NCBI RefSeq assembly: GCF_900143525.1
Contig: NZ_FREZ01000010.1
Location: forward strand, 62,001-126,000
Direction: 5' to 3'
Origin: Ruegeria sp. Alg231-54
GTDB lineage: Bacteria; Pseudomonadota; Alphaproteobacteria; Rhodobacterales; Rhodobacteraceae
DNA length: 64,000 nucleotides
Shown: positions 9,399-17,279 of the stretch, piece after piece
Layout: each line of letters opens with the position of its first letter
Numbering within the stretch: the stretch's first letter is position 1
Notes under the pieces: generated by a model
The model's input: the letters and a program-made list of their open reading frames with translations, nothing else
Databases searched by the model: none
Told to the model about the DNA's origin: nothing
Program-made: the position numbers and the translations under genes

Positions 9399-10288
9399 TC
9401 CAGCCTCTCATTCAACGATCGACGTTCCATTTCGCGGTGCCTAACTGCCACTTGCTGCCCTTCCTGTGCAAGGGCCTTTGCGACCGCTTCTGCAGTTGCG
9501 ACCGATCTGTGTTGCCCGCCGGTGCATCCGAAGGCCACCGAGAGGTGCGTTTTGCCTTCGGCGCGGTAGGCCGGAAGCAACAATTTCAGCAGATCGACAA
9601 CACGGTCAAAAAACGGCGCGTAATTCGCGTCAGACTTTACATAGCGCGCCACGTCCTGGTTTCGACCATCTTCGGCCCGCAATTCCGGACGCCAGTAGGG
9701 ATTCGCCAGAAACCTGCAATCAAAAACCATGTCCAATCCGTGCGGCAAGCCGCGTTTGTACGAAAAAGATTCGATGGATACCGCCAGATGTCGACCGCCT
9801 TCTGGAGCGAACCAATGCTCGACCTCCTTGCGTAGCTGGTGAACGTTAATCTGGCTGGTGTCGATCAGAATGTCCGCAATTTCTCTGATCGGGGCCAACA
9901 GCTCTTTTTCCTGCAATACACCGGCTTCAGGGCCTGCATCGGCCGCAACCGGATGGCGCCTTCGGGTTTCCGAAAACCGCCGCAACAGCACTTCGTTTCG
10001 GCAATCCAAATAGAGAACCATCAGCTCGACCTGCTCGGTCCGCCGCAGCCGCATAACAAGATCAATGAACCCGATGGTCGAGAAATCGCGATTTCGGGCA
10101 TCGATACCCAACGCCATTGGCCGATCGTTTTCCGGACCGTCCAGCAAGCGCATCAAAAGGCCCATCGGCAAGTTGTCGATGGCTTCGAACCCCAAGTCTT
10201 CAAGCACACGGATCGCCGTTGTCCGCCCAGCACCCGAAGGGCCGGTGATCAGAACGATCCGCCGCTGTTGTTTCATTTGCTGGGCCAT
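9395..10288 (-). CDS. rapZ: RapZ-family nucleotide-binding RNase adapter protein
   Basis: A 297-aa P-loop protein of the RapZ (YvcJ) family. The Walker A motif is ITGPSGAGRTTA at about residues 14-25. It has DNLPMGLL, DARNRDF, LYLDCRNEVLLRRFSETRRRHP, and the C-terminal domain with FGCTGGQHRSVATAEAVAK. RapZ in enterobacteria guides RNase E to the GlmZ small RNA; whether it does so here is unknown. The start could be ATG 10288 or ATG 10276, the latter forming an ATGA overlap with the hprK stop. Its place between hprK and the EIIA gene is a well-known alphaproteobacterial arrangement. Confidence 0.95.
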   Translation of the reverse strand: MAQQMKQQRRIVLITGPSGAGRTTAIRVLEDLGFEAIDNLPMGLLMRLLDGPENDRPMALGIDARNRDFSTIGFIDLVMRLRRTEQVELMVLYLDCRNEVLLRRFSETRRRHPVAADAGPEAGVLQEKELLAPIREIADILIDTSQINVHQLRKEVEHWFAPEGGRHLAVSIESFSYKRGLPHGLDMVFDCRFLANPYWRPELRAEDGRNQDVARYVKSDANYAPFFDRVVDLLKLLLPAYRAEGKTHLSVAFGCTGGQHRSVATAEAVAKALAQEGQQVAVRHREMERRSLNERLD

Positions 10289-10743
10289 TCCGGGTTCACG
10301 CGCCCCATTTTCATCAGTTGCATCAATGCCGAAGCCAAGTTGGGGACGCCGCGCCCGCGAAGCAAGGGCACAGTTTGCCTGAGGGCTCGGATCGAGATCG
10401 GTTCTGGCAAACGTGCTTCTTCCCGCTGGTCCAGATCCACCACATAGCGCAGGCCCACTGGTCCTACGGGTGGCGCGCGCAACAATCCGATACCGCGGGC
10501 CTCAATAACGCCGCGGATATTTGGGGCCGCATCAGCAGTCACTTCACCGCCGCTATTGCGTAAAGCCACGCGGTCATCACCGACAAGTTCAGCACCCAGC
10601 GCCATCATCAACAAGACCAGCTCGGATTTTCCCGCTCCTGATGCGCCAACAATCAGCAGACCGCGCCCGCCTACAGCCACGCAGCTGGCGTGGAGTATGG
10701 CACTGTCCTGTTTTTCCAGATCATAGATTGACGGGGCGCTCAT
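10273..10743 (-). CDS. hprK: HPr kinase/phosphorylase, short alphaproteobacterial form
   Basis: A 156-aa protein with the kinase core only; the N-terminal domain of Firmicutes HprK is absent, as is usual in alphaproteobacteria. Walker A is LIVGASGAGKSELVL at about residues 30-44, followed by LVGDDRVAL and GVIEARGIGLLR (the HPrK signature). It would phosphorylate HPr on Ser46, which the HPr at 8719 retains. Only three bases separate its start from the chvG stop, placing it in the two-component operon. Confidence 0.94.
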   Translation of the reverse strand: MSAPSIYDLEKQDSAILHASCVAVGGRGLLIVGASGAGKSELVLLMMALGAELVGDDRVALRNSGGEVTADAAPNIRGVIEARGIGLLRAPPVGPVGLRYVVDLDQREEARLPEPISIRALRQTVPLLRGRGVPNLASALMQLMKMGRVNPEWPSK

Positions 10744-10746
10744 GAT

Positions 10747-12456
10747 TTACACGGGCAAGCCGACTACAAAGCGTGCGCCCAGGGGGTCCGAAGTGATATC
10801 GGCGTCGGTTGGTCGGATGTTTTCCGCCCAGATCACACCACCATGTGCTTCGACAATCTGCTTTGAGATTGCCAGCCCCAGGCCCGAGTTGTTTCCAAAG
10901 TGCTCGGCGGGACGCTCGGAGTAGAACCTTTTAAAGACCTTGGTCAGGGCCTGTTCAGGAATACCGGGGCCGGTGTCTTCTACCACAACCAGCACCCTGT
11001 TTTCGCGCCGTCGGACCCAGACGCGGATCGCATCGCTTTCCTCGCAGAACGAGGTGGCATTGGTGATCAGGTTGACAAAGACTTGCGCCAGCCGCGCCTC
11101 CAGCCCGTTGATTATGATCGGATTGGACGGCAGATCGGTTATATAGTCGATCCCCTTGGCCCGTGCATCTTCACCCAGATGCTGGCTGATATTGCCAACC
11201 AGCTTCACCAGATCAAACGGCTGTTCTTCTTCCTTGACCAGTTCGGCATCCAGACGGGATGCGTTCGAGATATCGCTGACCAAACGGTCCAGGCGGCGAA
11301 CGTCATGTTCGATCACACCCATCAGCTTTTCACGTTGGTCATCGCGTTTGACCATTCGCAACGTTCCCACGGCAGACTGAAGGCTGGCTAGGGGGTTTTT
11401 GATCTCATGCGCGACATCAGCGGCGAACTGTTCGTTCGCGTCAATTCGGTTATAAAGCGCGGTGACCATACCGCGCAGCGCGCGGCTGAGCAGACCGATT
11501 TCATCCGGACGCGCGGTCAGGTCGGGGATGCGGATACGGCCAGGGTTCACTCCGGCGCCCCGGTCCTTGCCCAGTTCGGCGGCCGCCGCAAGATCCGCCA
11601 ACGGGTTTGCGATGGTTGAGGCGAGAACAAGGCTAAGTCCGATTGACACAAGAAGCGCGACAACAAACATCTGAAGGATGCGCTCCTGCTCGCGACGGGC
11701 GAGGGCGTCAATCTCTCCGGATGGACCGGCCATGGCAACGGCCCCTACCGCGACGCCATCTTGCAGGATCGGGGCGGCTGCAACAATGACCGTTTCGCCA
11801 AAGTCATCCTTTACGGCCTGCACCTGCATCTTCCCCTGCAGCGCGCCGGGCACTATGGTCTGAACCCGTTGCGCCAGCGTAGGCGCTTCGCTGGGTTCTG
11901 TGGAGGTGAACACGCGCGACAACCCCGTCCACACGGCGTTCAAGGCGTCGCTGATCAAGGTACTGCCGGTCTGAACCTCGGCCTCGGACGCCAACAGCGC
12001 CTGCTCGGATGCTGCGCCACGCGCCCATCCAATCAGAGTTCCCCGTTCGTCATAGACAAAGACTTCGCCCCCTTGGGGCAGTGTGAGGCCTTCCAGCGTG
12101 TCCTTTACGTCCAGTGTGCCGGCATCCTGCGACAGGCCGGATGCTGTCTGGCGCAGCTGTGCTTCGAACACGTTGCTGACCAACTGCGCATCCCCGATCA
12201 GATTGCGCGCGGTCTGCTGAACCTGCTCATCACGGGAATCGTCCAGATACAGCAACCCGGTGACAAGGATCACCAAAGCGATCAGGTTGAGTGTGATGAT
12301 CTTGCGCGCAAGCGGCGAGCCGCGCATTGCAAACAAGCCGCGGCGGCGGCGCGCGTGCCGAAGTTCGGCTGACTCCGGATCCTGCGGGATGACCCAATCA
12401 TCCCCCAGAACGACATCACCGTCCCGCAATTCGCTGGTTTGTTCCGTATCGCGCAC
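10747..12456 (-). CDS. chvG: Sensor histidine kinase ChvG
   Basis: The membrane kinase of the ChvG/ChvI system, which in rhizobia senses acid or envelope stress and controls central carbon genes. It is 569 aa starting at GTG 12456, with a first transmembrane helix at about 53-71, a periplasmic sensing domain of about 190 residues and a second helix at about 262-284. HAMP-like linker, phosphoacceptor His350 in AADVAHEIKNPLASL, the N box ITNATSFCEES, and G boxes VVEDTGPGIP and NNSGLGLAISKQ complete the kinase. It lies 32 bases after chvI and just before hprK. Confidence 0.95.
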   Translation of the reverse strand: MRDTEQTSELRDGDVVLGDDWVIPQDPESAELRHARRRRGLFAMRGSPLARKIITLNLIALVILVTGLLYLDDSRDEQVQQTARNLIGDAQLVSNVFEAQLRQTASGLSQDAGTLDVKDTLEGLTLPQGGEVFVYDERGTLIGWARGAASEQALLASEAEVQTGSTLISDALNAVWTGLSRVFTSTEPSEAPTLAQRVQTIVPGALQGKMQVQAVKDDFGETVIVAAAPILQDGVAVGAVAMAGPSGEIDALARREQERILQMFVVALLVSIGLSLVLASTIANPLADLAAAAELGKDRGAGVNPGRIRIPDLTARPDEIGLLSRALRGMVTALYNRIDANEQFAADVAHEIKNPLASLQSAVGTLRMVKRDDQREKLMGVIEHDVRRLDRLVSDISNASRLDAELVKEEEQPFDLVKLVGNISQHLGEDARAKGIDYITDLPSNPIIINGLEARLAQVFVNLITNATSFCEESDAIRVWVRRRENRVLVVVEDTGPGIPEQALTKVFKRFYSERPAEHFGNNSGLGLAISKQIVEAHGGVIWAENIRPTDADITSDPLGARFVVGLPV

Positions 12457-12488
12457 GAGACCCGGTTACCCCTAGTATTTGGCCACGC

Positions 12489-13193
12489 CTATTCTTCGTT
12501 GTACCTGTACCCAATTCCGTACAGTGTTTCGATCGCCGAAAACTCGGAATCTGCGGCGCGCATTTTCTTGCGCAGGCGCTTAATGTGACTGTCGATCGTA
12601 CGGTCGTCTACGTAGACCTGATCATCATAGGCCACATCCATCAGCTGATCCCGGCTTTTGACAAAGCCCGGTCGCTGAGCCAACGCTTGCAACAGCAGGA
12701 ACTCGGTGACGGTCAAAGAAACGTCCGAACCCTTCCAGCTGACCGCATGGCGCAGGGGATCCATCCGCAGATCACCGCGCTCCATCACCTTGGTGTCACC
12801 TGTGTTGGCGGTTGTCACATCGCCAGTTGTCGCCTCTTGCCGGCGCAGCAGCGCGCGGATTCGTTCAACCAGAAGACGCTGAGAAAACGGTTTCTTGACG
12901 TAGTCGTCCGCGCCCATGCGCAGGCCGAGAACCTCATCTATTTCGTCATCCTTGGAGGTAAGGAAAATCACCGGCATCTGAGTTTTCTGCCGCAGCCGCT
13001 GCAACAGGTCCATCCCGTCCATCCGAGGCATTTTGATATCCAGAACAGCCATATCAGGCAATTTCTTGTTGAAAGCGTCCAACGCCGCCTGCCCATCATT
13101 ATAAGTCTCAACCTCGAACCCTTCGGCTTCGAGCGTCATGGATACGGACGTCAGAATATTTCTGTCGTCGTCCACCAATGCAATCTTCGACAT
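12489..13193 (-). CDS. chvI: Response regulator ChvI (OmpR family)
   Basis: A 234-aa regulator with a receiver domain (about 1-118; acidic pocket DDD at 8-10, phosphoacceptor Asp52 in [11 protein letters not shown], Lys in YVKKPF) and a C-terminal OmpR/PhoB winged helix ending in [24 protein letters not shown]. It is the partner of ChvG encoded just downstream. It is divergent from pckA, a gene known to be under ChvI control in Agrobacterium, which makes local regulation plausible. Confidence 0.96.
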   Translation of the reverse strand: MSKIALVDDDRNILTSVSMTLEAEGFEVETYNDGQAALDAFNKKLPDMAVLDIKMPRMDGMDLLQRLRQKTQMPVIFLTSKDDEIDEVLGLRMGADDYVKKPFSQRLLVERIRALLRRQEATTGDVTTANTGDTKVMERGDLRMDPLRHAVSWKGSDVSLTVTEFLLLQALAQRPGFVKSRDQLMDVAYDDQVYVDDRTIDSHIKRLRKKMRAADSEFSAIETLYGIGYRYNEE

Positions 13194-13540
13194 CGGGTTA
13201 ACCCCTATTCCTGCTCACTCACGCAATAATTCGCTTATTAGTAGGACATCTTTGTCGTTTTTATGGCCGCGAATCAATCCGTATCTGCGAATCGTGCGAT
13301 TGTTGTCACACAGATGCGGCAAAAAAGCCGTTAATGAGCGCGGAAAAGCGCCTTGTTTTCCGGCAGGAAATTAGTGGTGGCGCTAAACTTTGACTTGGTT
13401 GCGCTAACTGCGCCAAACCGTCCTGTTCATGCCCCAAACGACCATGTTAAGACCCGCGCATCCGCCGGTTTTTCCCGGTATACTGCCCCAAGAGCGCCCC
13501 CGGCCCAACTGCCGGCGCGCCGCCACAGGAGAAGAAACGC
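13194..13540. promoter_or_regulatory. Divergent chvI/pckA intergenic region with GCGCYAA repeats
   Basis: This 347-base gap holds the promoters of chvI (leftward) and pckA (rightward). Near pckA the heptamer GCGC(T/C)AA occurs three times on the plus strand, starting at 13380, 13401 and 13410; the first two are 21 bases apart, about two helical turns. AGGAGAAG at 13528 is the pckA ribosome-binding site. I see no RNA gene or convincing extra protein here. The repeats as an operator are an inference. Confidence 0.4.
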
Positions 13541-15139
13541 ATGACATCTGGACGGGTTAACCCGCAATTCCGCCTCGAAGATCAGGGCATCGAGGGTCTG
13601 GGCAATGTCTATTACAACTTCATGGAACCGGCGCTGATCGAAGAGGCGCTGAAGCGCGGCGAAGGCACTCTTGGCAATGGTGGAGCCTTTCTGGTTACCA
13701 CCGGCAAATTCACCGGTCGTTCGCCCAAGGACAAACACGTCGTCAAAACCGACAGTGTTGCGGATACCATCTGGTGGGAAAACAACGCCGCGATGACCCC
13801 CGAGGGTTTTGACGCGCTGTATACCGATATGCTCGAGCATATGAAGGGCCGTGATTATTTCGTGCAGGATCTCGTCGGCGGCGCTGATACCGCCTATTCG
13901 ATCAATGTGCGCATGGTCACCGAACTGGCATGGCACAACCTGTTCATCCGCCACTTGCTGCGCCGTCCGGATCGCGAAGATCTGGAAGAGTTCATTGCAG
14001 ATTTCACCGTCATCAACTGCCCCAGTTTCCAGGCCGACCCGGCCAAGCATGGCTGCCACAGCGAGACCGTGATTGCGCTGAACTTCGACCGCAAAATGAT
14101 CCTGATCGGCGGTACGGAATACGCGGGCGAGAACAAGAAATCGGTCTTTACCCTGCTGAACTACATGCTGCCTGAAAAAGGCGTGATGCCGATGCATTGC
14201 TCGGCCAATCACGCCGTTGGCAACCCGGTCGACACCGCCGTGTTCTTTGGCCTGTCCGGCACCGGCAAGACCACCCTGTCTGCAGACCCTGCCCGCACGT
14301 TGATCGGCGATGACGAACATGGCTGGTCGGATCGCGGCACCTTCAACTTCGAAGGCGGTTGCTATGCCAAGACTATCAATCTGAACGCCGAAGCCGAGCC
14401 GGAAATCTACGCGACCACCAGCAAATTCGGCACTGTGATCGAGAACATGGTCTTCGACCCCGAAACCAAGGAACTGGATTTCGAGGATGACTCGCTGACC
14501 GCGAACATGCGCTGCGCCTATCCGCTTGAGTATATCTCGAACGCCTCGAGCAGCGCGCTGGGTGGGCACCCTAAGAACATCATCATGCTGACCTGTGATG
14601 CATTTGGTGTTCTGCCTCCGATCGCACGGCTGACCCCAGCGCAGGCGATGTACCACTTCCTGTCGGGCTTCACGTCGAAAGTGGCGGGGACAGAGCGTGG
14701 CGTCACCGAGCCTCAGCCCACGTTCTCAACCTGCTTTGGCGCGCCCTTCATGCCGCGTCGCCCGGAAGAGTATGGCAACCTGTTGCGCGACAAGATCGCC
14801 CAGCATGGTGCGACTTGCTGGCTGGTGAACACCGGCTGGACCGGTGGTGCCTATGGTGTTGGCAGCCGTATGCCGATCCGCGCAACCCGCGCGTTGCTGA
14901 CAGCTGCCTTGGAAGGATCGCTGCGCGACGCCGAGTTCCGCAAAGACGCCAATTTCGGCTTTGACGTCCCGGTATCCGTTCCCGGCGTGGCCGAAGTTCT
15001 GCTGGATCCGCGACGCACCTGGGATGACCAGGCCGCATTCGACAAGCAGGCTGAAAAACTGGTGCAGATGTTTGCAGAGAACTTTGAGCAGTACCTGCCC
15101 TTTATCGATGATGACATCAAAGCCGTAGCAATCGGTTGA
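13541..15139 (+). CDS. pckA: Phosphoenolpyruvate carboxykinase (ATP)
   Basis: The first committed enzyme of gluconeogenesis: oxaloacetate plus ATP gives PEP, CO2 and ADP. It is 532 aa. It shows [15 protein letters not shown] (substrate site), the P-loop [14 protein letters not shown], the metal site segment [11 protein letters not shown], and [14 protein letters not shown] strong AGGAGAAG lies before ATG 13541. It stands alone with its own terminator and faces chvI across the shared promoter region. Confidence 0.98.
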   Translation: MTSGRVNPQFRLEDQGIEGLGNVYYNFMEPALIEEALKRGEGTLGNGGAFLVTTGKFTGRSPKDKHVVKTDSVADTIWWENNAAMTPEGFDALYTDMLEHMKGRDYFVQDLVGGADTAYSINVRMVTELAWHNLFIRHLLRRPDREDLEEFIADFTVINCPSFQADPAKHGCHSETVIALNFDRKMILIGGTEYAGENKKSVFTLLNYMLPEKGVMPMHCSANHAVGNPVDTAVFFGLSGTGKTTLSADPARTLIGDDEHGWSDRGTFNFEGGCYAKTINLNAEAEPEIYATTSKFGTVIENMVFDPETKELDFEDDSLTANMRCAYPLEYISNASSSALGGHPKNIIMLTCDAFGVLPPIARLTPAQAMYHFLSGFTSKVAGTERGVTEPQPTFSTCFGAPFMPRRPEEYGNLLRDKIAQHGATCWLVNTGWTGGAYGVGSRMPIRATRALLTAALEGSLRDAEFRKDANFGFDVPVSVPGVAEVLLDPRRTWDDQAAFDKQAEKLVQMFAENFEQYLPFIDDDIKAVAIG

Positions 15140-15143
15140 ATTC

Positions 15144-15174
15144 AAAGGGGGCGCTTTTCGCCCCCTTTTCTTTT
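15144..15174 (+). terminator. Intrinsic terminator after pckA
   Basis: AAAGGGGGCG pairs perfectly with CGCCCCCTTT over the loop CTTTT and is followed by TCTTTT. It starts four bases after the pckA stop codon. Confidence 0.92.
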
Positions 15175-15286
15175 GCCCAGGCGAGTAACCTCTCTGTAAT
15201 CTTCCTGTGGTTGTATAATGCGCAATGCATATACAAATTCGTTGCTCGCTGCAGCAGATTGCAGTACTTCACTGTGTCATTATGAC

Positions 15287-15314
15287 GAAAAAGCCCGGCG
15301 CTTGCGCACCGGGC
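15287..15314 (-). terminator. Minus-strand intrinsic terminator
   Basis: GCCCGG (15293-15298) pairs with CCGGGC (15309-15314), with a further GCGC/GCGC pairing inside. Read on the minus strand the hairpin is followed by UUUUUCG. There is no minus-strand protein gene immediately upstream to account for it, which is why a small RNA is proposed. Confidence 0.75.
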
Positions 15315-15384
15315 GTGAAGAAAAAGACCTTGGGGACACTCATGCGCGCGCACTCACATTCGCGATTTGAGCAACCTAATCAAG
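15287..15384 (-). ncRNA. Candidate small RNA on the minus strand
   Basis: This is predicted from signals alone. A good sigma-70-type promoter (TTGACA at 15417-15412, 16-base spacer, TACACT at 15395-15390) reads leftward, and about 100 bases on there is a GC-rich hairpin followed by five U, a standard Rho-independent end. No minus-strand gene lies between them; the only open frame (78 codons from 15353) runs through the terminator into the pckA end and has no family look. The 366-base gap between pckA and the winged-helix gene otherwise holds nothing I can name. I do not recognise the RNA as a known family. Confidence 0.45.
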
Positions 15385-15389
15385 TATCT

Positions 15390-15417
15390 AGTGTAATCCA
15401 TCGGGGATGGGTGTCAA
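15390..15417 (-). promoter_or_regulatory. Predicted sigma-70-type promoter of the candidate small RNA
   Basis: On the minus strand, a perfect TTGACA (15417-15412) and TACACT (15395-15390, 4 of 6 consensus bases) are spaced by 16 bases. Transcription would start near 15384, running away from the winged-helix gene at 15507. Confidence 0.5.
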
Positions 15418-15506
15418 TATGAGACATGCTGGAAAATTTCAGTTTCCACAAGTTTCTAACTTTCGCTTCAGCGCGAAAGGCGGCAAGGAAAACAACAGGT
15501 AGGCAA

Positions 15507-15797
15507 ATGACGGAAATCTCGAAACTGACCGAACTTCGCAAATTGATGCAGAGTATGGAACGAACCCTTGGACTGGAACAACTCTCTCCGGTTGAGCGTG
15601 ACATTTATTATGCGGCCGAGGAACTGTCGAAAGCCGATCAGGAAGTTCGTACGTTCGGTTTGATCGAGCACACCCTTGTTCAAAGCGTCTCGCGCCCGAC
15701 ATTTTTCCGTGCGCTGAAATCTCTGGTTCAAAAGGGCTATCTGTCCCAAAGCGGCAATGCCAACCGGGGGCGGTATATCGTACATGCGCCCAGGTGA
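15507..15797 (+). CDS. Small winged-helix protein
   Basis: A 96-aa protein that looks like a compact winged helix-turn-helix: helices in LRKLMQSMERTLGLEQLSPVERDIYYAAEEL, a recognition-like segment SVSRPTFFRALKSLVQKGYL, then a beta wing with GRYIVHAPR at the C-terminus. It resembles small MarR-like DNA-binding proteins, but I do not know a named family. ATG 15507 (MTEISKLTE) is preferred over the longer frame from 15426, whose N-terminus is not conserved-looking. It is probably transcribed on its own. Confidence 0.6.
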   Translation: MTEISKLTELRKLMQSMERTLGLEQLSPVERDIYYAAEELSKADQEVRTFGLIEHTLVQSVSRPTFFRALKSLVQKGYLSQSGNANRGRYIVHAPR

Positions 15798-15830
15798 CAC
15801 CGCCAACCTGCGTGTTGATGGCTAATCATC

Positions 15831-16373
15831 GTGCGCAGATGGGCCTCTGACACTTTCTTCGCCTCACTGGCTTACATAGTTGCATCCTTCCTCACTTTCG
15901 AGGTCTTGATGCCGCTGCAAAACGTGTTCTTTCCGGAATATCCAAGCCGGGCCAGCCTGCTGTTCCTACCTCACGGGGTTCGGGTCCTGGCGGCGTGGCT
16001 GTTAGGGTGGCGCGCGATTTTCGCGTTGCTGCCGGGTGTTTTTGCTGTTTTCGCATTTCTGGCCGGCACAGATGTCTTTTTGCCAAGCCGCTTGTTGGCA
16101 ATCACCATCGCAGTAACAACGGTTCCGGCCGTGTTCTACCTGCTCAAATGGGCGGGCTGGGATCTGTTTCCCAGACCCGATCGCAAACCCTGCTGGCTGT
16201 GTGTCATGGGCGTCGGCGTGATCACGTCGTTCCTGGCCTCCACCATGACAAACATGAGTTTTGGCAGTGCAGGGGTAGAGTATATCGCCTTTCTGATCGG
16301 CGATATCTCGGGACTGTTTTTCCTGATGCTGGGGCTGTACTTCACTTTTCGGTTTATGGACCGCAGAACTTAA
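15831..16373 (+). CDS. Integral membrane protein of unknown function
   Basis: A 180-aa polytopic protein with about five hydrophobic segments, including FFASLAYIVASFLTFEVLM, VLAAWLLGWRAIFALLPG, LLAITIAVTTVPAVFYLL and LIGDISGLFFLMLGLYF. The arrangement recalls MASE1-type sensory membrane domains, without any output domain attached, but this is a weak likeness. It starts at GTG 15831, 33 bases after the winged-helix gene, and could share its transcript. Its end overlaps the convergent TauE-like gene by four bases. Confidence 0.55.
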   Translation: MRRWASDTFFASLAYIVASFLTFEVLMPLQNVFFPEYPSRASLLFLPHGVRVLAAWLLGWRAIFALLPGVFAVFAFLAGTDVFLPSRLLAITIAVTTVPAVFYLLKWAGWDLFPRPDRKPCWLCVMGVGVITSFLASTMTNMSFGSAGVEYIAFLIGDISGLFFLMLGLYFTFRFMDRRT

Positions 16374-17134
16374 CCCATCAGACCGCGGCGCAGCAGGTTC
16401 AATCCTGCGGCCAACAGCACAACCAAAGTCACTTTGCGAAACAGCGCCTGATCGATTCTCGATTGCAACTGCATGCCCACCCACATCCCGATCACCGCCG
16501 GAGCGATCAGGGCAGCCGAAAACGGCGCGGTGTCGGCCCGCAGGATGCCTGATCCCATATGGGCGACCATCAGGGCAATTGCGCCCAGCCCATAGATGAC
16601 CCCCTGCACCCGCATTTGCACGGCTTTCGGTGTGTTCAGGGCCGTCAGGTAGGCCACCGTTGGCGGCCCCCAAATACCGGACATACCACCGACAAATCCT
16701 GCGACGCCCCCTATGAGAACCTCAACACGGGCTGATGGCTCTTTCAGCGCCAGCTTTACACCCAGGACCTGGATCAAGGCAAAGAAGGTGACCGGAACGC
16801 CAATCATCAACAGGAAGGTCGATGTCGGCACCAAAGTGACCAGCTTGGCTCCGGCCAGAAGGAACACCAAGCCCACGATTAGAAAGATGCGAAACTCCCT
16901 GACCGACGACACGGCCGCGGAAACACCCTGTCCCAAAGCCTGAAAGACATTAGTTACCAGTGTCGGAAGGATCAGGCCCGCGATGGCCAGCTCGGGCGGT
17001 AAAAAGACACTTAACCCTGAAACCATAACCATCGGCATGGCAAAACCGACGATACCTTTGACCCACCCAGCCAGAAACGCAACGCTCAGAGCCAGCAGAA
17101 GGTCCTGTGGAGGTAGTAAAGAAAACAATGTCAT
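16370..17134 (-). CDS. TauE/SafE family membrane transporter
   Basis: A 254-aa polytopic protein of the TauE/SafE (DUF81) family, usually anion exporters for sulfite, sulfoacetate or related ions. There are about eight hydrophobic segments. The family repeats are visible as FLAGWVKGIVGFAMPMV near the N-terminus and GGVAGFVGGMSGIWGPPTV in the middle. The substrate cannot be told from the sequence, and no sulfonate genes lie nearby. Confidence 0.88.
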   Translation of the reverse strand: MTLFSLLPPQDLLLALSVAFLAGWVKGIVGFAMPMVMVSGLSVFLPPELAIAGLILPTLVTNVFQALGQGVSAAVSSVREFRIFLIVGLVFLLAGAKLVTLVPTSTFLLMIGVPVTFFALIQVLGVKLALKEPSARVEVLIGGVAGFVGGMSGIWGPPTVAYLTALNTPKAVQMRVQGVIYGLGAIALMVAHMGSGILRADTAPFSAALIAPAVIGMWVGMQLQSRIDQALFRKVTLVVLLAAGLNLLRRGLMG

Positions 17135-17227
17135 GGCCCCCTGATATCATTCCTGACGGGCGCTGCACTGCAAAAACGTTCGAGAAATATTAGAACTTTT
17201 TCACAACGTAATACGTATTTTTGTTGC

Positions 17228-17241
17228 GCTGCACGTGCAGC
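17228..17241. promoter_or_regulatory. 14-bp perfect palindrome upstream of mcd (PhaR-like box)
   Basis: GCTGCACGTGCAGC is a perfect palindrome 39 bases before the mcd start, in the 145-base gap shared with the divergent TauE-like gene. Its core CTGC-N4-GCAG resembles the CTGC-Nx-GCAG sites I recall for the polyhydroxyalkanoate regulator PhaR of Rhodobacter and Paracoccus. Assignment to PhaR is an inference. Confidence 0.45.
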
Positions 17242-17279
17242 ATGATATGACCAGACGACACGAGAAAAGGACACGATTC

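Noticed and set aside
13427..14656. A 409-codon open frame antisense to pckA
   Set aside because: It lies opposite a strongly supported gene with ATP-site and substrate motifs and has no recognisable domain. Long antisense frames are expected in GC-rich coding DNA.
15117..15353. A 78-codon minus-strand frame through the small-RNA terminator
   Set aside because: It crosses two strong hairpins and the pckA terminator, which argues against translation. A small RNA explains the signals better.
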